Shown piece after piece: positions 1-9,828 of a stretch of 64,000 bases of DNA; position 1 is the first letter of the stretch, and each line of letters starts with the position of its first letter. Source of the stretch: Arthrinium phaeospermum (Eukaryota; Ascomycota; Sordariomycetes; Amphisphaeriales; Apiosporaceae). A program made the translations under genes and the position numbers. The DNA lies in assembly GCA_006503535.1 (NCBI GenBank), contig QYRS01000003.1:4402001-4466000 (forward strand). The letters run 5' to 3'. The notes under the pieces are model-generated. The model did not search any database and was not told where the DNA came from. It saw nothing but the letters and a program-made list of their open reading frames with translations.

Positions 1-1
1 T

Positions 2-391
2 CAAGATGCGAGCCCCGTCGACTACTCAGACCAGTTCCAGGCAACCCATATGGCCGAACGCTTACCCCGGGCCGTCCAGCGTCGGATCCGCCATGTCGTC
101 AACCTTAGCCCACAGCCTCGGCTGCAAACGACTGGTCCCGTCCAGCACATCTGCGGGCCGTCCACATTCTACGCGAAGGATTGGAAGCTGGGCACCTTCA
201 AGGGCGCGCGGTATCTATATACGGGCTACATGCTCACCATTCCTTCCGGCAAGGACCTCCTCGGCCCGAACAGACTGGTCGAGTGGACTAAGACCGAGGA
301 CGAGAACGGCCGGCCAAGCTTTTCATGTGTTTGCGAGACTGAGGAGGGTGAGGAGGGTGAGGATGGTGGTGATGAAGGCATCAACGATTGA
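2..391 (+). CDS. 2EXR-family protein, C-terminal part (5' cut by window edge)
   Basis: The reading frame is open from base 2 and ends at TGA 389-391, giving the last 129 residues or so of a protein whose start lies outside the window. It aligns over its whole visible length with the C-terminal parts of the two downstream genes (1808-2845 and 3602-4747). Shared landmarks are AERLPR near residue 17, DWKLG followed by F(K/R)GA, and the closing (V/L)EW(T/S)KTE. The tail is acidic (EEGEEGEDGG). The 2EXR domain itself sits at the N terminus in the paralogues and is not visible here. This is the first of three tandem copies. Function unknown; 2EXR resembles F-box-like LPxELR motifs, so a role as a protein-binding adaptor is only a guess. 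Confidence 0.75.
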   Translation, partial: QDASPVDYSDQFQATHMAERLPRAVQRRIRHVVNLSPQPRLQTTGPVQHICGPSTFYAKDWKLGTFKGARYLYTGYMLTIPSGKDLLGPNRLVEWTKTEDENGRPSFSCVCETEEGEEGEDGGDEGIND

Positions 392-398
392 ATGAATG

Positions 399-471
399 GT
401 AAGACTCACTCCCAAACTCACTGATATTTCCATCATTCAAGATCAATAGACGCTAACACATATTGCTACAG
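399..471 (+). other. probable 3'-UTR intron of the first 2EXR gene
   Basis: A GTAAGA donor begins 8 nt after the stop codon at 391. A CGCTAACA branch-like site and a CTACAG acceptor follow, for an intron of 73 nt. The two downstream paralogues carry an intron at the equivalent place, which supports it. Confidence 0.6.
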
Positions 472-1807
472 TGCCATTATCGATATTTAGGAAGCATTGC
501 ATCTAATGCAGAACGCATTGAATGGGTTTTCATATGATCGTACAGATGGTATGAGCTCAAGTGGTGTATGTCTGTTGTGTATGCGAAGGAATGGTGGCAC
601 GTGCATTGTACGCACGTGACGCCCCTTTTCAAAGGGGGCTGGCACCGAAAGGCTGCACCAACAGAAAGTCCTATGCTGAGAAGAACTTGGATCGATCGGT
701 AATGTAAGTGGAATTCAACCTCTTCTCGTCTATCTCCGACAATATACTGACCAATCGCCAGGATCGTGATGTTACAAATGTCGGAGTGCTGTATGATGAG
801 AACGTAAAAGAGGCGCCTTCTACTTTGGGTAGACAGTTCTCTTGGATTATCCAAGCCTCATTCGACTTGGCATCACAACGGGCAGCAGTGATTTTTATTC
901 GTCGGTGAGCCAAGCTACATCAAGGATCTGTGATATATAGGTAGACGAGATGAATAATGCTAGTTGCTCTTCGGGTCTGTCATTTGATGTTCTATCGGTT
1001 ATCCAATTCTTATTCCATTGGTGATTTCACATTATTCCAGTGGCCATTCCACGGTATCCCATTACGAGGCTCACTTTACACCCATACTTATTCCTCGTTA
1101 CTTCAGCATGTCAGTTGGGGCAATAGATATTTCTGAGCCGTACATGCTCGCCCGATGGGGTAATGAAATACCAGCCATGAAGGCAGCCGGATGATAGGAT
1201 GCCTCTGCGCGTCGGGAGACATCAGCGCCCCAATAGTGCATTATTTTCGACTATTGGAGTCTATGTTTCTATTTTCTTTGCTTCTACCATTAATCAGCCG
1301 TTTTCAGGCAAGCTGTATAGCAGAAGACAGCTAGCCCCAGAAGAGTAGGACGAAGCCGGTCTCCTCATGCTCGTCCCAACTACGAGTATCAAGGCATGCA
1401 ATAGCTGCACATTCACCAGTTCACCTTGCCTTGGGCGGGGCATCACGAATGCATGCAGAGGTCCTGTCCAGCCGTAAATTGTTGGCCACAGCACTTATTC
1501 CCTAGAGCTTGGGGAGCTAGGTAGCTTGTTGTGCAGGAAAGCTTCTAACTCGCCCTGCGCTTTGCAGTAGATAAGTCATTGGCAACTAAACTCAACAGCC
1601 CTACGTTTGCTCTACTGCTTTCTTATAGAAGCTTTCGCTTATTCACTTGGTTATTGCATAAACAACCTCCATCAAGCTTTCATCGACCTTCCATCAAGCA
1701 ACTGTCGACCCATCATCAATTGCACAGAGCCGAACAGTTCTAAACCACCATCTCTGGGCATCGACTACACAAAAGATCATATCTCACTAGCCTTACGCGT
1801 TGGAAAG
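472..1807. other. intergenic, promoter of second 2EXR gene
   Basis: No recognisable gene, RNA or repeat was found. The last 240 bases or so are C/A-rich leader-like sequence before the ATG at 1808. An open frame extends upstream of that ATG, but paralogue alignment (MPPACLG against MAPPACF) places the start at 1808. Confidence 0.5.
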
Positions 1808-2845
1808 ATGCCTCCCGCTTGTCTCGGCAGTCTCCCACTCGAGCTCCGCCAGATGATCTGGCAGATGGCCCTCGAGGACGAGGTGGAAAGCCGGACCATC
1901 ATTATTCATCGCGCCACCATGCGAGTCCTGCCACATAAGACGGCCCGCAGTCTTGTGATGGAAATCAACCAGGAGTCACGCAACTACGCCCTTGACTTCT
2001 TTTACGATTTTCAAGTCAACGTCCACACACTCGCGGTAGATTTCGACCCCGCCATCGAGGCTATGAGTTTCGGAAGCTCGTCGCAGGCGCAGTATCTAAT
2101 CGGCGACAGGAATCCCCTGGATGTCTATCGAGGACTGCATGGTGAGCCTTTGAGGGCCGGATTCACCCTCGCAATGTGGCTTTACCGTCTGTCCTCGAAG
2201 CTCCGCGGTGATGTTCTCAAGCTGTTGCGGACGCCGCCCGAGAAGATGGCGGAAGTGGGAAACGGCAGTGGTCAACCGAAAGGGACCATCTACCTGAGCA
2301 GTCAACGCGACACATTCGCTCTGTCTAGCACTCAGAAAGCCACCGAGATGCCATGGCTCGTCATGAACGTCGACATGTGCGAAAGAGCGTTTCTGCGCGA
2401 GTTCATCTGCAACGATCTTTGCCAGGCCCTCGATGACGAGGTCCGTCACAACTCGGTGAACTTCAACTTCAACCACCGCCCCGCGAACTTGGGAAATGAG
2501 TTTCTGAGCCGATACATTGGCGGCCGCCTCCCACACAAGGCTGTGCAGCGAATCCGACGAGTCGTGCACCTCCACGCCGACCCGCAGCCGACGGGCGGAC
2601 AGACCCATATTTGCGGAACGACTGCCGCGCCCCGCAGCCGGGACTGGAAGCTCGGAGCATTCAGAGGCGCCCAGAAGCTGTACACAGCGCAGATCCCCTA
2701 TATAGTCTCCTCCACCGAGCTCGGAATGCAGAACCTTCTCGAGTGGAGCAAGACGGAGGCAGGCGGCCAGATGAGCTTTATTTGCACTTGCCAGGAAGCA
2801 GAAGCACCAGATGGTGCTCAAGACGATTATCAGGAGAACAACTAG
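1808..2845 (+). CDS. 2EXR-domain (F-box-like) protein, second tandem copy
   Basis: The protein has 345 residues and no intron. The N terminus carries the 2EXR pattern: LPLELRQMIWQMAL near residues 9-22, then a beta-rich stretch (TIIIHR, MRVLPHK) and INQESRNYAL, the conserved helix that follows. The start was chosen because MPPACL matches MAPPACF of the next paralogue; the frame is open further 5' but without homology. The C-terminal third matches the partial gene at the left edge (DWKLGAFRGA, LLEWSKTE). Compared with the third copy it lacks the internal intron at VMN/VDMCERAF. Members of this family are highly duplicated in Pezizomycotina and have no assigned biochemical role. A 65-nt intron lies in its 3' UTR. 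Confidence 0.85.
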   Translation: MPPACLGSLPLELRQMIWQMALEDEVESRTIIIHRATMRVLPHKTARSLVMEINQESRNYALDFFYDFQVNVHTLAVDFDPAIEAMSFGSSSQAQYLIGDRNPLDVYRGLHGEPLRAGFTLAMWLYRLSSKLRGDVLKLLRTPPEKMAEVGNGSGQPKGTIYLSSQRDTFALSSTQKATEMPWLVMNVDMCERAFLREFICNDLCQALDDEVRHNSVNFNFNHRPANLGNEFLSRYIGGRLPHKAVQRIRRVVHLHADPQPTGGQTHICGTTAAPRSRDWKLGAFRGAQKLYTAQIPYIVSSTELGMQNLLEWSKTEAGGQMSFICTCQEAEAPDGAQDDYQENN

Positions 2846-2874
2846 GATGAGGCACGTCTGGAAGGTTAGAGAGT

Positions 2875-2939
2875 GTAAGTGCGATGTATTAGCAACCTCC
2901 ATCTTTACCCAGATCACTGACTAACTATTTTGCATTTAG
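2875..2939 (+). other. probable 3'-UTR intron of the second 2EXR gene
   Basis: The donor GTAAGT starts 29 nt after the stop codon. A GACTAACT branch-like site lies near the 3' end and the acceptor is TTTAG. Position and structure match the introns at 399-471 and 4752-4809. Confidence 0.65.
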
Positions 2940-3601
2940 TACTGCCCTCAGTCCAGTCACCGCGACTACAGGCCTGTCGTCAACATTCACGAAACGGTAG
3001 ACTAGCGAGTTATTGTCACAATGTTGTATCAATAATGAATAGAGAAGTGCTGGGCTTAAGATGCCTACGCTATATACTCCAGAGTAATAGGCCATTATAG
3101 ATTCTTTGACAGTTGATATCGTTTTCGTTCTTCGTTATATATGCACAATTGTATATGCATCGTGATGCTGGACCTCAGCATACAGTGGCAGATCCGGCAT
3201 GTAGACTAGCTGCACTAGCATCTCCAGTTGCGGACGAGACACCGCGACTTCACGTGGTTACGGAAACGCACCTTTTTTACCACCGTTGCTTAGGCATCGT
3301 TATTTGGCAGGGGAAAAGGCTGTATTTTTTAAAGCACAAGCCAATTTTAACACTCCCGAGTCATTGAATGTAAGTTGACATGGGAACAAACAGTTATTCC
3401 AGCCTTGGTTCTGCTCTCAGCGTCTGTCAGACATTCCTCGAGCGTTGAATTAAGTGGCTAGCAGTTTCCTCTCAATTCTTCCGATTCACTTCGCGATCGA
3501 TTTTCCATCGCTCAGGCTTTTACCTCGTTTCTTCATTTCTTTTTGAGAAACCAAGAACATTCTCCCAGAAACGCAGTTAATCGTGATTGCAAATCCCGAA
3601 A
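2940..3601. other. intergenic, 3' UTR and promoter of third 2EXR gene
   Basis: Nothing beyond the presumed 3' UTR of the upstream gene and promoter or leader of the downstream gene was recognised. Confidence 0.45.
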
Positions 3602-4747
3602 ATGGCACCACCTGCTTGCTTCGACACTCTCCCGCCGGAACTGCGTCAACAGATTTACCATCTGGCACTGCAGGACGAAGCCGCATCACGAATGGTCATC
3701 GTCCACCGCAAGACGATGCGGGTCATGCCCCATAAGAGCACCAAGACACAAGTCATGAACATCAACCAAGAGTCCCGTGCATACGCCCAACGATGGTTTT
3801 ACGACATCAAGCTGGACGTCTGGGCTCTGGCTGTCGACATCGACGCTGCTGCGGAACTAAAGAAATATGAAGATATAAGTTCGGCCCAGAGAGAACGCTT
3901 GTACGCCCTCGACTGCAAGGAGACTGCCAAGTCTGTATTAACATCCTGTTTCTGGAACAACCACCTGCAGCCTACACTCCACTCGCGTCTTATTGGACTG
4001 ATGAAGATGTCGCCCAAGAAGATGGAAGGAAGCGCCGACACCGAGCGGCAGGGCTCAATCTACGTCAGCAGCAAACATGACCGATTCGCCTTGACTAAGA
4101 AGTCCATCACAGGACGTGCGCCCTTTGGCTGGTGGAATGTAAGAGACTTTCGGTGTTTATTCCTTCATATTCCAGTTTTCAGTCCACGTTATCCCAGTGG
4201 CCCAAAAGGGATTGAGTAACAGCTTTTTTAAAGAAGCTTCTACTATTTTCTTTTGAGACATCATTGTACTTCAGCAAAAGTCCATGCTAACCATGTGAGT
4301 CGATAGGTCGATCTGTGTGAGAGGGCCTTCATGGATCACGCTTACCGCATCATGAACGGAGCCCTGGCGGCCCGCTCGCACCTCAACCCGGATTGGCTGG
4401 CCATCGGCTCCAGCAGCCCAAGCAGCGATTTCCAGGCCCGGCACATGGCTGAGCGGCTTCCCGCCAGCGCTCTAAGAAAGATCCGCCAGGTGATTTGCCT
4501 ACGAACCGAGGACCACGACTGCGAGGCCGGTAGCATCAGTGTCCGAGGATGGAAGCCGACAACATGCTTCAAGGGTGCCGAGGAGTTCTACACGGCCAAG
4601 TTGATTGCGATCCCCTCCGCTGCCGCCTTGCGACCTCAGCAGCTGATCGAATGGAAGAAGTTGGATGAGGCCAAGAGCCGTCTCACTTGCACCTGCGAGA
4701 AAGAAGACTCGGACGGTACATCAGAGGGAGCAGACATGGGAGTTTAA
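3602..4747 (+). CDS. 2EXR-domain protein, third tandem copy, two exons
   Basis: Exons 3602-4138 and 4307-4747 give a 325-residue protein. The intron (4139-4306, 168 nt) has a GTAAGA donor, a GCTAACC branch-like site and a GATAG acceptor, and joins in phase 0 (WWN to VDLCERAF). The uninterrupted second paralogue confirms the splice, reading VMNVDMCERAF at the same place. The N terminus shows LPPELRQQIYHLAL and INQESRAYAQ, the 2EXR signature. The C-terminal half contains AERLPAS, SVRGWKP, CFKGAEEFYTA and LIEWKKL, matching the other copies. Function unknown. It is the most diverged of the three and the only one seen here with a coding intron. Confidence 0.85.
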
Positions 4748-4751
4748 GGAT

Positions 4752-4809
4752 GTAAGTGGAATGTCCTTCCACCTTCATCCCTCCCACTGGCTAACCATTA
4801 CGTATCTAG
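4752..4809 (+). other. probable 3'-UTR intron of the third 2EXR gene
   Basis: The donor GTAAGT begins 4 nt after the TAA stop, a GGCTAACC branch-like site lies at about 4790, and the acceptor ATCTAG ends at 4809 (58 nt). Confidence 0.65.
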
Positions 4810-5425
4810 CTGCTCATTTGCACAGCGTCGCATATCGGCGGCGATGCTTTTGTGCCCCTTTCATCGATGATACTCATACCCCTTTCATCAGCGATGTTTA
4901 TGGCACTTTCAACAGCGATACTTGTGCCCCCTCTCGATCAATGACACCACTGTTCATTCGCCGTCCCCAAAGTGGTCAAAGGACAGTAAGACATAACATC
5001 ATCATCACTCAGGGCCATGATATGCAAGATGGAAAGAAAGGGATATGAATAAGGAATTCGCTTTTCATCTAGGAAGATGCCGAACAATAGCGGGGACATG
5101 CGTAAAGGGTACACTGAAATAACCGGCTTTAGTAGAGTGCCTCTGGGCGTTTCTATATAGAAAGTATGCCATGAATCCATTGTTTCTCCATTTTCCTAAA
5201 TTCTTTATATTTCTCATTAACCAAGAATGAAACCACAAGCCTCGACGAGTTACGAGCCAACGCAATAATTACTCGAAAGAGGTAGCAAATGCCTGGATGA
5301 ACGAGGTACCGTCTCGATCGCAACCTGCGCCTCGCAAATAGTTTGTACGGTATTCGGATCCCTTCGCACCTTTACACCTACCATCACGAACATCCTGGAG
5401 AACGAATGGACCCCGTTGCAGAGTC
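4810..5425. other. intergenic, 3' flank of third 2EXR gene
   Basis: No gene recognised. A loose repetition of TTTCATC(A/G)(A/G)CGAT-like units near 4858-4910 is visible but short. Confidence 0.4.
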
Positions 5426-5580
5426 TCGCAAATGGAGCATGAAGAAGCATGTTGCGATGATGGCAATGCGGTCAAACATCTTGCATTGATAGCACACAAG
5501 GGTTTCTCACCAGCCAACAAGGCCGACACCCGATTCGTGTTCATGAGCGATTTCGTCGACCGAGGTTACATCATCTGGAG
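5426..5580 (+). pseudogene. decayed PP6-type phosphatase fragment A
   Basis: Translation gives ADTRFVFMSDFVDRGY, matching [16 protein letters not shown] of the intact phosphatase at 10864-12260. About 44 of 54 bases match around this motif, and most differences fall at third codon positions. Weak similarity to the acidic insert of that gene (EEx...DD) precedes it from about 5432. The metal-binding GDFVDRG motif has become SDFVDRG. The frame runs into unrelated sequence after the motif. It is too short to be functional. Confidence 0.65.
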
Positions 5581-5682
5581 AAACAACAAAAACAAACGCA
5601 CGAATGCGCAACCATGGCGAGTATGCACAAACTGATTAACATCTCTGCAACCAATGACAAAACCACATCGCCGACATGGGGA

Positions 5683-5815
5683 ACTAGCCGATATGGTCGA
5701 GCCCCGTGCCACTATCGCGAAGCCGAACGTTCTACCATTGACGGACATTACAAACAAGAACACGGCTGACATCCCATCTCGCCCGCGACAGAAGAATATC
5801 AAGATCTCAGAATAG
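5683..5815 (+). pseudogene. possible PP6-type phosphatase fragment B
   Basis: One frame reads DMVEPRATIAKPN, resembling [13 protein letters not shown] in the acidic insert of the intact PP6 gene, and later KNIKISE resembling KKIKSSE. In the intact gene this segment lies upstream of the ADTRFVF motif, but here it lies downstream of fragment A. That implies either scrambling or a second decayed copy. The match is short, so confidence is limited. Confidence 0.35.
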
Positions 5816-6865
5816 GTACCCAAAACAGAGTGCGAGCACCAACCTTCAACCGACAAAGCCCTATCGTCTTTAAGATAGGACGCGCGCCGCGGTGGAAAGA
5901 ACCAGCATCCAACAGGACCAGTGTCGTGGCAAGAACGTTCGCCGTTCAAAGAACGAGTGGTACGGGAACCAACTGGAACTCACCTCGCAAGGGCCAACAA
6001 CAGAAAATAAACCGGGAGCACCATTCAATGCTACTTGCGATGGACCCAGATGCAACCTTTATACATTCAGTTGCACCACCTTAAGGGCTTCAGGTCGAGA
6101 AGTTGGTCTCCGTTGTAGTCCACATGAACGACCCCGACTGACACTGGGTCGCTGGATATGTTGCAGCCAATATAAACTGTTTCAAGACATTGAAGATTAT
6201 CGCTCGATACGATACAAGACTTTCTATTAATTCAACACAATGGATAGATACCCTCGACAGCCTGCGACACCCACTCGAGGAGATTCATCTGGACCGTTCT
6301 CTCGCCCGACCAAAACGTCTAGCAACAGTCTAGAAGACAAGAGGGGCGAACAAGCACAAGAGCACACCAAGCACCATGTGTGTTCCCCATGCAAGCCGGC
6401 CGGCTGCGGGACCACGAGCGCACCGCCATGCTACCCTACATGCGCGCCTACCATGCGGACTGCCCGAGCCGATGATTACGCTGCTCCAGAACTCGCCCAG
6501 TGTACCACTTTCCCCCCAAACAATGGGGGGGAGCCGGTCGAAGGCCTTGCCCTGGACGTTGGAGGTGGGAGACTCGGTCTTGGCAGTCGCGGCGTGGGCC
6601 CAGGCTCGCTCTTGCATACCAGGACTGCCCGCCCAGCAACACGTCGTACCCGCTACCAAGACTTCCCGGAGTCGAACGTACCTGGCACTGCCATGCCTGT
6701 TGGTGACATGAACAACACCAATTGCGACATCGCCGGCGTCATATCAGACAGCAGACCTGTCGCCACCGAAACAGACATTGTTGCTTTCCTTGACGGCCTG
6801 GAGGACGGCAGCCGGGTGATCAGTCTCAATTTTGGAAGACAAACGCAAGAAGACAGAGCGATATC

Positions 6866-6964
6866 GATGCCGGCAAAGCCACAAATGGCCCCTTCAAGGA
6901 ATCGAAGCCCGCTACGGCCTACCTCCGCCTTTTAGATGCCACGCAGGACTTCGCAGCCCTGCAC
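6866..6964 (+). pseudogene. decayed UPF3 fragment
   Basis: The 99 bases encode DAGKATNGPFKESKPATAYL followed by RLLDATQDFAAL, matching the UPF3/Smg4 domain of the intact gene on the minus strand (7882-9828). About 86 of 99 bases are identical. A TAG codon follows at 6971. Flanking sequence shows no convincing further match. The fragment lies on the opposite strand from the intact UPF3. Confidence 0.75.
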
Positions 6965-6973
6965 TGCCTCTAG

Positions 6974-7881
6974 GAGAAGCCTAGATGGAGTCAGAAGGCA
7001 GCACCATGCGTCCTACTTGGAAACGAAAAATAACAGAAGACAGCACCGACTACATTGCTGTTGTTGAACAATCGGTTGGTAAAGTCAGTTGTTGTCGGGG
7101 AGGAAAAGGGGTAACTGTAGTAAATGCATATACCTGTTTGGTGCATAAGGAGTGTAAGAAAGTGGGGGGCCATAGAAGAGACACCATCGTCAATGGAACT
7201 CAATCACGACCCGCCGTCTTACTATTGTTGGATGACGATGCTGGCTGCCATGCAAATGAAGATGCACATCCTGCTTAATTGAATCAAGACAAGTTGTAGC
7301 ATATTCGAATGATCAGTGGTATCCTGTGGCCAGCTTAGATGTGTGCCAAACAGCGGCTGGAGGAAGTAGCAAATCCTACCTACGTACGTCACAAAACATA
7401 TACAGGCACTGAAAGTAGAGGGTTAAGTAAATGAATGCAATGCATAACATCCATCCAATACGTCTGGAGGTCATAATGATAGAGGCCAAAATGCGCTAAT
7501 GCAATCAATGTTTGTCTACCTATTCTGAGCTCGCACATACCCCTCGAGCGGCTGGCCGCAGCAACATTGCGCAGTCCGAACCGAATGTGGTCGAGTACCT
7601 TGTGATTATGTAGCAATGTGCCATTACCCGCTATGCAGCTGATCCTTGTTCCCTGGACGGGAACGTTGCTGCTTCTCATCAATATGCAGCACAGCTAGGA
7701 TAATGCAGTATTGAGCAATGCTAGCAAACAGATGATGCAGGACTTCCTTCCACTAATTACCCCACGCTGGCAATAACAGGCAGCAGAGCCAGTCCGACGC
7801 GCTCAATGTTATGGGGATTATGTTTCTGACCACACACCGAGTCTCTAATCGTACTTTTGATCAAGACATTGTTGATGTGTT
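6974..7881. other. intergenic, 3' flank of UPF3
   Basis: No gene, RNA or repeat recognised beyond the presumed 3' UTR of UPF3 on the minus strand. Confidence 0.45.
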
Positions 7882-9828
7882 TCAAGTAGCAGCCGGCGAA
7901 GCAGGAGACCCCTTCCCATCTCCAGCATTTGCCCCGTCTTTACCACCACCTCCGCCACGTCTGCCCCGACCTCCTCTTCCCCGCTTGGGTTTCTCTGAAG
8001 TGGTCGGCGTCGTGGCCGCAGCCGGCGACTCGGGAGCAGCCTTCTCGGCCGGCGTCGACTGGGCAGCTGCAGGTGTAGTGGAGGCAGCAGGAGCCGCGGC
8101 GGCAGCGGGTTTCTTGTCCTTTCTCTCCAGGACCTGAACGGTGCCTTGGGCAATGGAGACGGGACTGGCCGCAATGGCCTTGGCGAGTGCCGCTTGGTCT
8201 CCAAAGTCGACGTAGGCGAAGCCCTTGCGCTTGTCAATCTCGACGAATGTGACGGTGCCGAAGGTCTCCATGGCCTGCTTGAGCAAGGCCTCAGTGACGC
8301 CTTGGGACGGGTTCGCGTGTTTGACGAAGGCGCGCGTGGCTCCTGTTGCCGTTTGAGCCGCCCCCTTCTTCTGAGACTGGTTCGCTTTAGAGGAAGCGGC
8401 GCCTTTTCCTCCCGAGCCGGCCTTGGGACCGGTAGGCGGGGCTGGTGTCGCGTTCGAGGCCGTCGCGTTCTGGGCTGGTGTAGTAGGCGACGCGGAGTTG
8501 GTGGGAGTAGCCTCTTCCTTCTTGGTGTTTTCCTTTTTGAGGAGAATGATGGGCCCCGTGGTGGGCTTGGACGTCTCAGCAGCAGGTTTGCCCTTGCTAG
8601 GTTCCGTTGCGGCGGCTGCCTTGCCTTTGCCTCGTGATCGTCGCGAGCCTTCGGTGCTCTGTACTTTGGGTCCAGTGGGCGGGGCAGGTTCCTCCTTCTC
8701 GGCATTCTTGCCCTTTCGGTCCCGCTCTCTCTCTTTGCCCTTCTCTTTCTCCTTGGGTTTCTCCTCGTCCTTCTCGGGGGCCTTGGCGGGCTCAGGCTTG
8801 GTGGTGGTATCCGCCTTAGCAGCATCCTGGCGGGCTCTTCTATGGGCGCTCCCGGGTGAAAGACCGAGGTCGCGTTGCAGGAGCTTTGCCGCCGCCGCTA
8901 TGCCCGCCCGTCTGCTCTTCGGGACTGCCCCGTTATCTTCGGCCGCCTTGCTCGCAGCAATTTGATCAGCGACAGCATTAGCTGCTTCCGCTGCTTCTTG
9001 TTGGGCCGCCTTCTTCGTCATGATCTTGACTGGCTGCTTATCCTTCTCCTTGCCCTTGTCGGATGCCTTCTCCGTCTTCTCCGATGACTTGGACTCCTTT
9101 CCCTTGCCCTTCTTCTTGCCGTCATCGCCATCCTTGTTCTTTCCGACACCCGAGGACTCCTGGCGAGCATGCTGCTTTGCGCTCTTGGCGGCAGCGGCTT
9201 CCTTTGCCTTGGCCTCCTTCTTCTCCCTAATAAAGGAGACCAAGGGAGTGCTAGTCACCTTGGGCTTGTCCTTCGTGGCGTCGTCGTCGGCTCCGAGTTC
9301 GGCGTCTCGGATGCTCGTGATGGGCTCGGTCAATTGTTGCAGGAAGGCCATGTATGTCGGATCTGTGTCGATGGTGCCCTGTCGGGGATCAATGCGGGCC
9401 TTACCCGCGGCGACCTTGCCAAATTCGGCGACGACGAGCTCTGGGGGCGCCCGGAGACAAGGATCGTTGAACGTGTCCTTCGCATCTTGCCATATTCCCG
9501 GGGTGCGGACGAGCTGTTGAAGGGCTGCAAAGTCCTGTGTTGCATCAAGGAGGCGGAGGTAGGCGGTAGCCGGCTTCGATTCCTTGAAGGGGCCATTTGC
9601 GACCTTGCCGGCATCGAAGCGAAGCCAATCTACCTTGCCGCCGTTCACCTTCCATTCGTCGCCGAGAATAGTCCAGCATTCGTCTGCGGTCATTCCAGGT
9701 GGGAGACGGCGGATCTTGACCTTCTTGCTCGTGGCGGGGGCCTTTGGCTTCTTAGCAACGTCGGATTTCCCTGCATTGTCGGTCGCGCCGGTGCCATTGG
9801 CCTTTCGCGAGGTCGCCACCGAAGCCAT
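7882..9828 (-). CDS. upf3: UPF3-like nonsense-mediated decay factor
   Basis: A single exon encodes 648 residues. Residues from about 36 on show the Smg4/UPF3 domain (KKVKIRRLPPGMTADECW, then NGPFKESKPATAYLRLL). This domain binds UPF2 and links the exon-junction complex or terminating ribosome to UPF1 in nonsense-mediated mRNA decay. A long low-complexity middle, rich in Lys/Glu/Ala (KEKGKERERDRKGK), follows. Residues about 500-573 form an RRM-like fold (RAFVKHANPSQG ... KGFAYVDF), and the end is an RGG-type tail (GRGGRGRRGGGGG). This layout is as expected for ascomycete UPF3. The ATG at 9828 is the first in frame. The gene is divergent from the PP6 phosphatase gene. Alternating-strand frames over the repetitive middle are shadows of its composition. 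Confidence 0.88.
   Translation of the reverse strand: MASVATSRKANGTGATDNAGKSDVAKKPKAPATSKKVKIRRLPPGMTADECWTILGDEWKVNGGKVDWLRFDAGKVANGPFKESKPATAYLRLLDATQDFAALQQLVRTPGIWQDAKDTFNDPCLRAPPELVVAEFGKVAAGKARIDPRQGTIDTDPTYMAFLQQLTEPITSIRDAELGADDDATKDKPKVTSTPLVSFIREKKEAKAKEAAAAKSAKQHARQESSGVGKNKDGDDGKKKGKGKESKSSEKTEKASDKGKEKDKQPVKIMTKKAAQQEAAEAANAVADQIAASKAAEDNGAVPKSRRAGIAAAAKLLQRDLGLSPGSAHRRARQDAAKADTTTKPEPAKAPEKDEEKPKEKEKGKERERDRKGKNAEKEEPAPPTGPKVQSTEGSRRSRGKGKAAAATEPSKGKPAAETSKPTTGPIILLKKENTKKEEATPTNSASPTTPAQNATASNATPAPPTGPKAGSGGKGAASSKANQSQKKGAAQTATGATRAFVKHANPSQGVTEALLKQAMETFGTVTFVEIDKRKGFAYVDFGDQAALAKAIAASPVSIAQGTVQVLERKDKKPAAAAAPAASTTPAAAQSTPAEKAAPESPAAATTPTTSEKPKRGRGGRGRRGGGGGKDGANAGDGKGSPASPAAT

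Noticed and set aside
6240..6935. 231-codon open frame on the plus strand as a gene
   Set aside because: Its 3' part overlaps the UPF3 relic in the wrong frame, no family is recognisable and codon use is irregular; it is chance reading through decayed sequence.
7845..8825. Long Arg/Pro-rich frame on the minus strand inside UPF3, and plus-strand frames over the same part
   Set aside because: These arise from the low-complexity Lys/Glu/Ala codons of UPF3 read in other frames.
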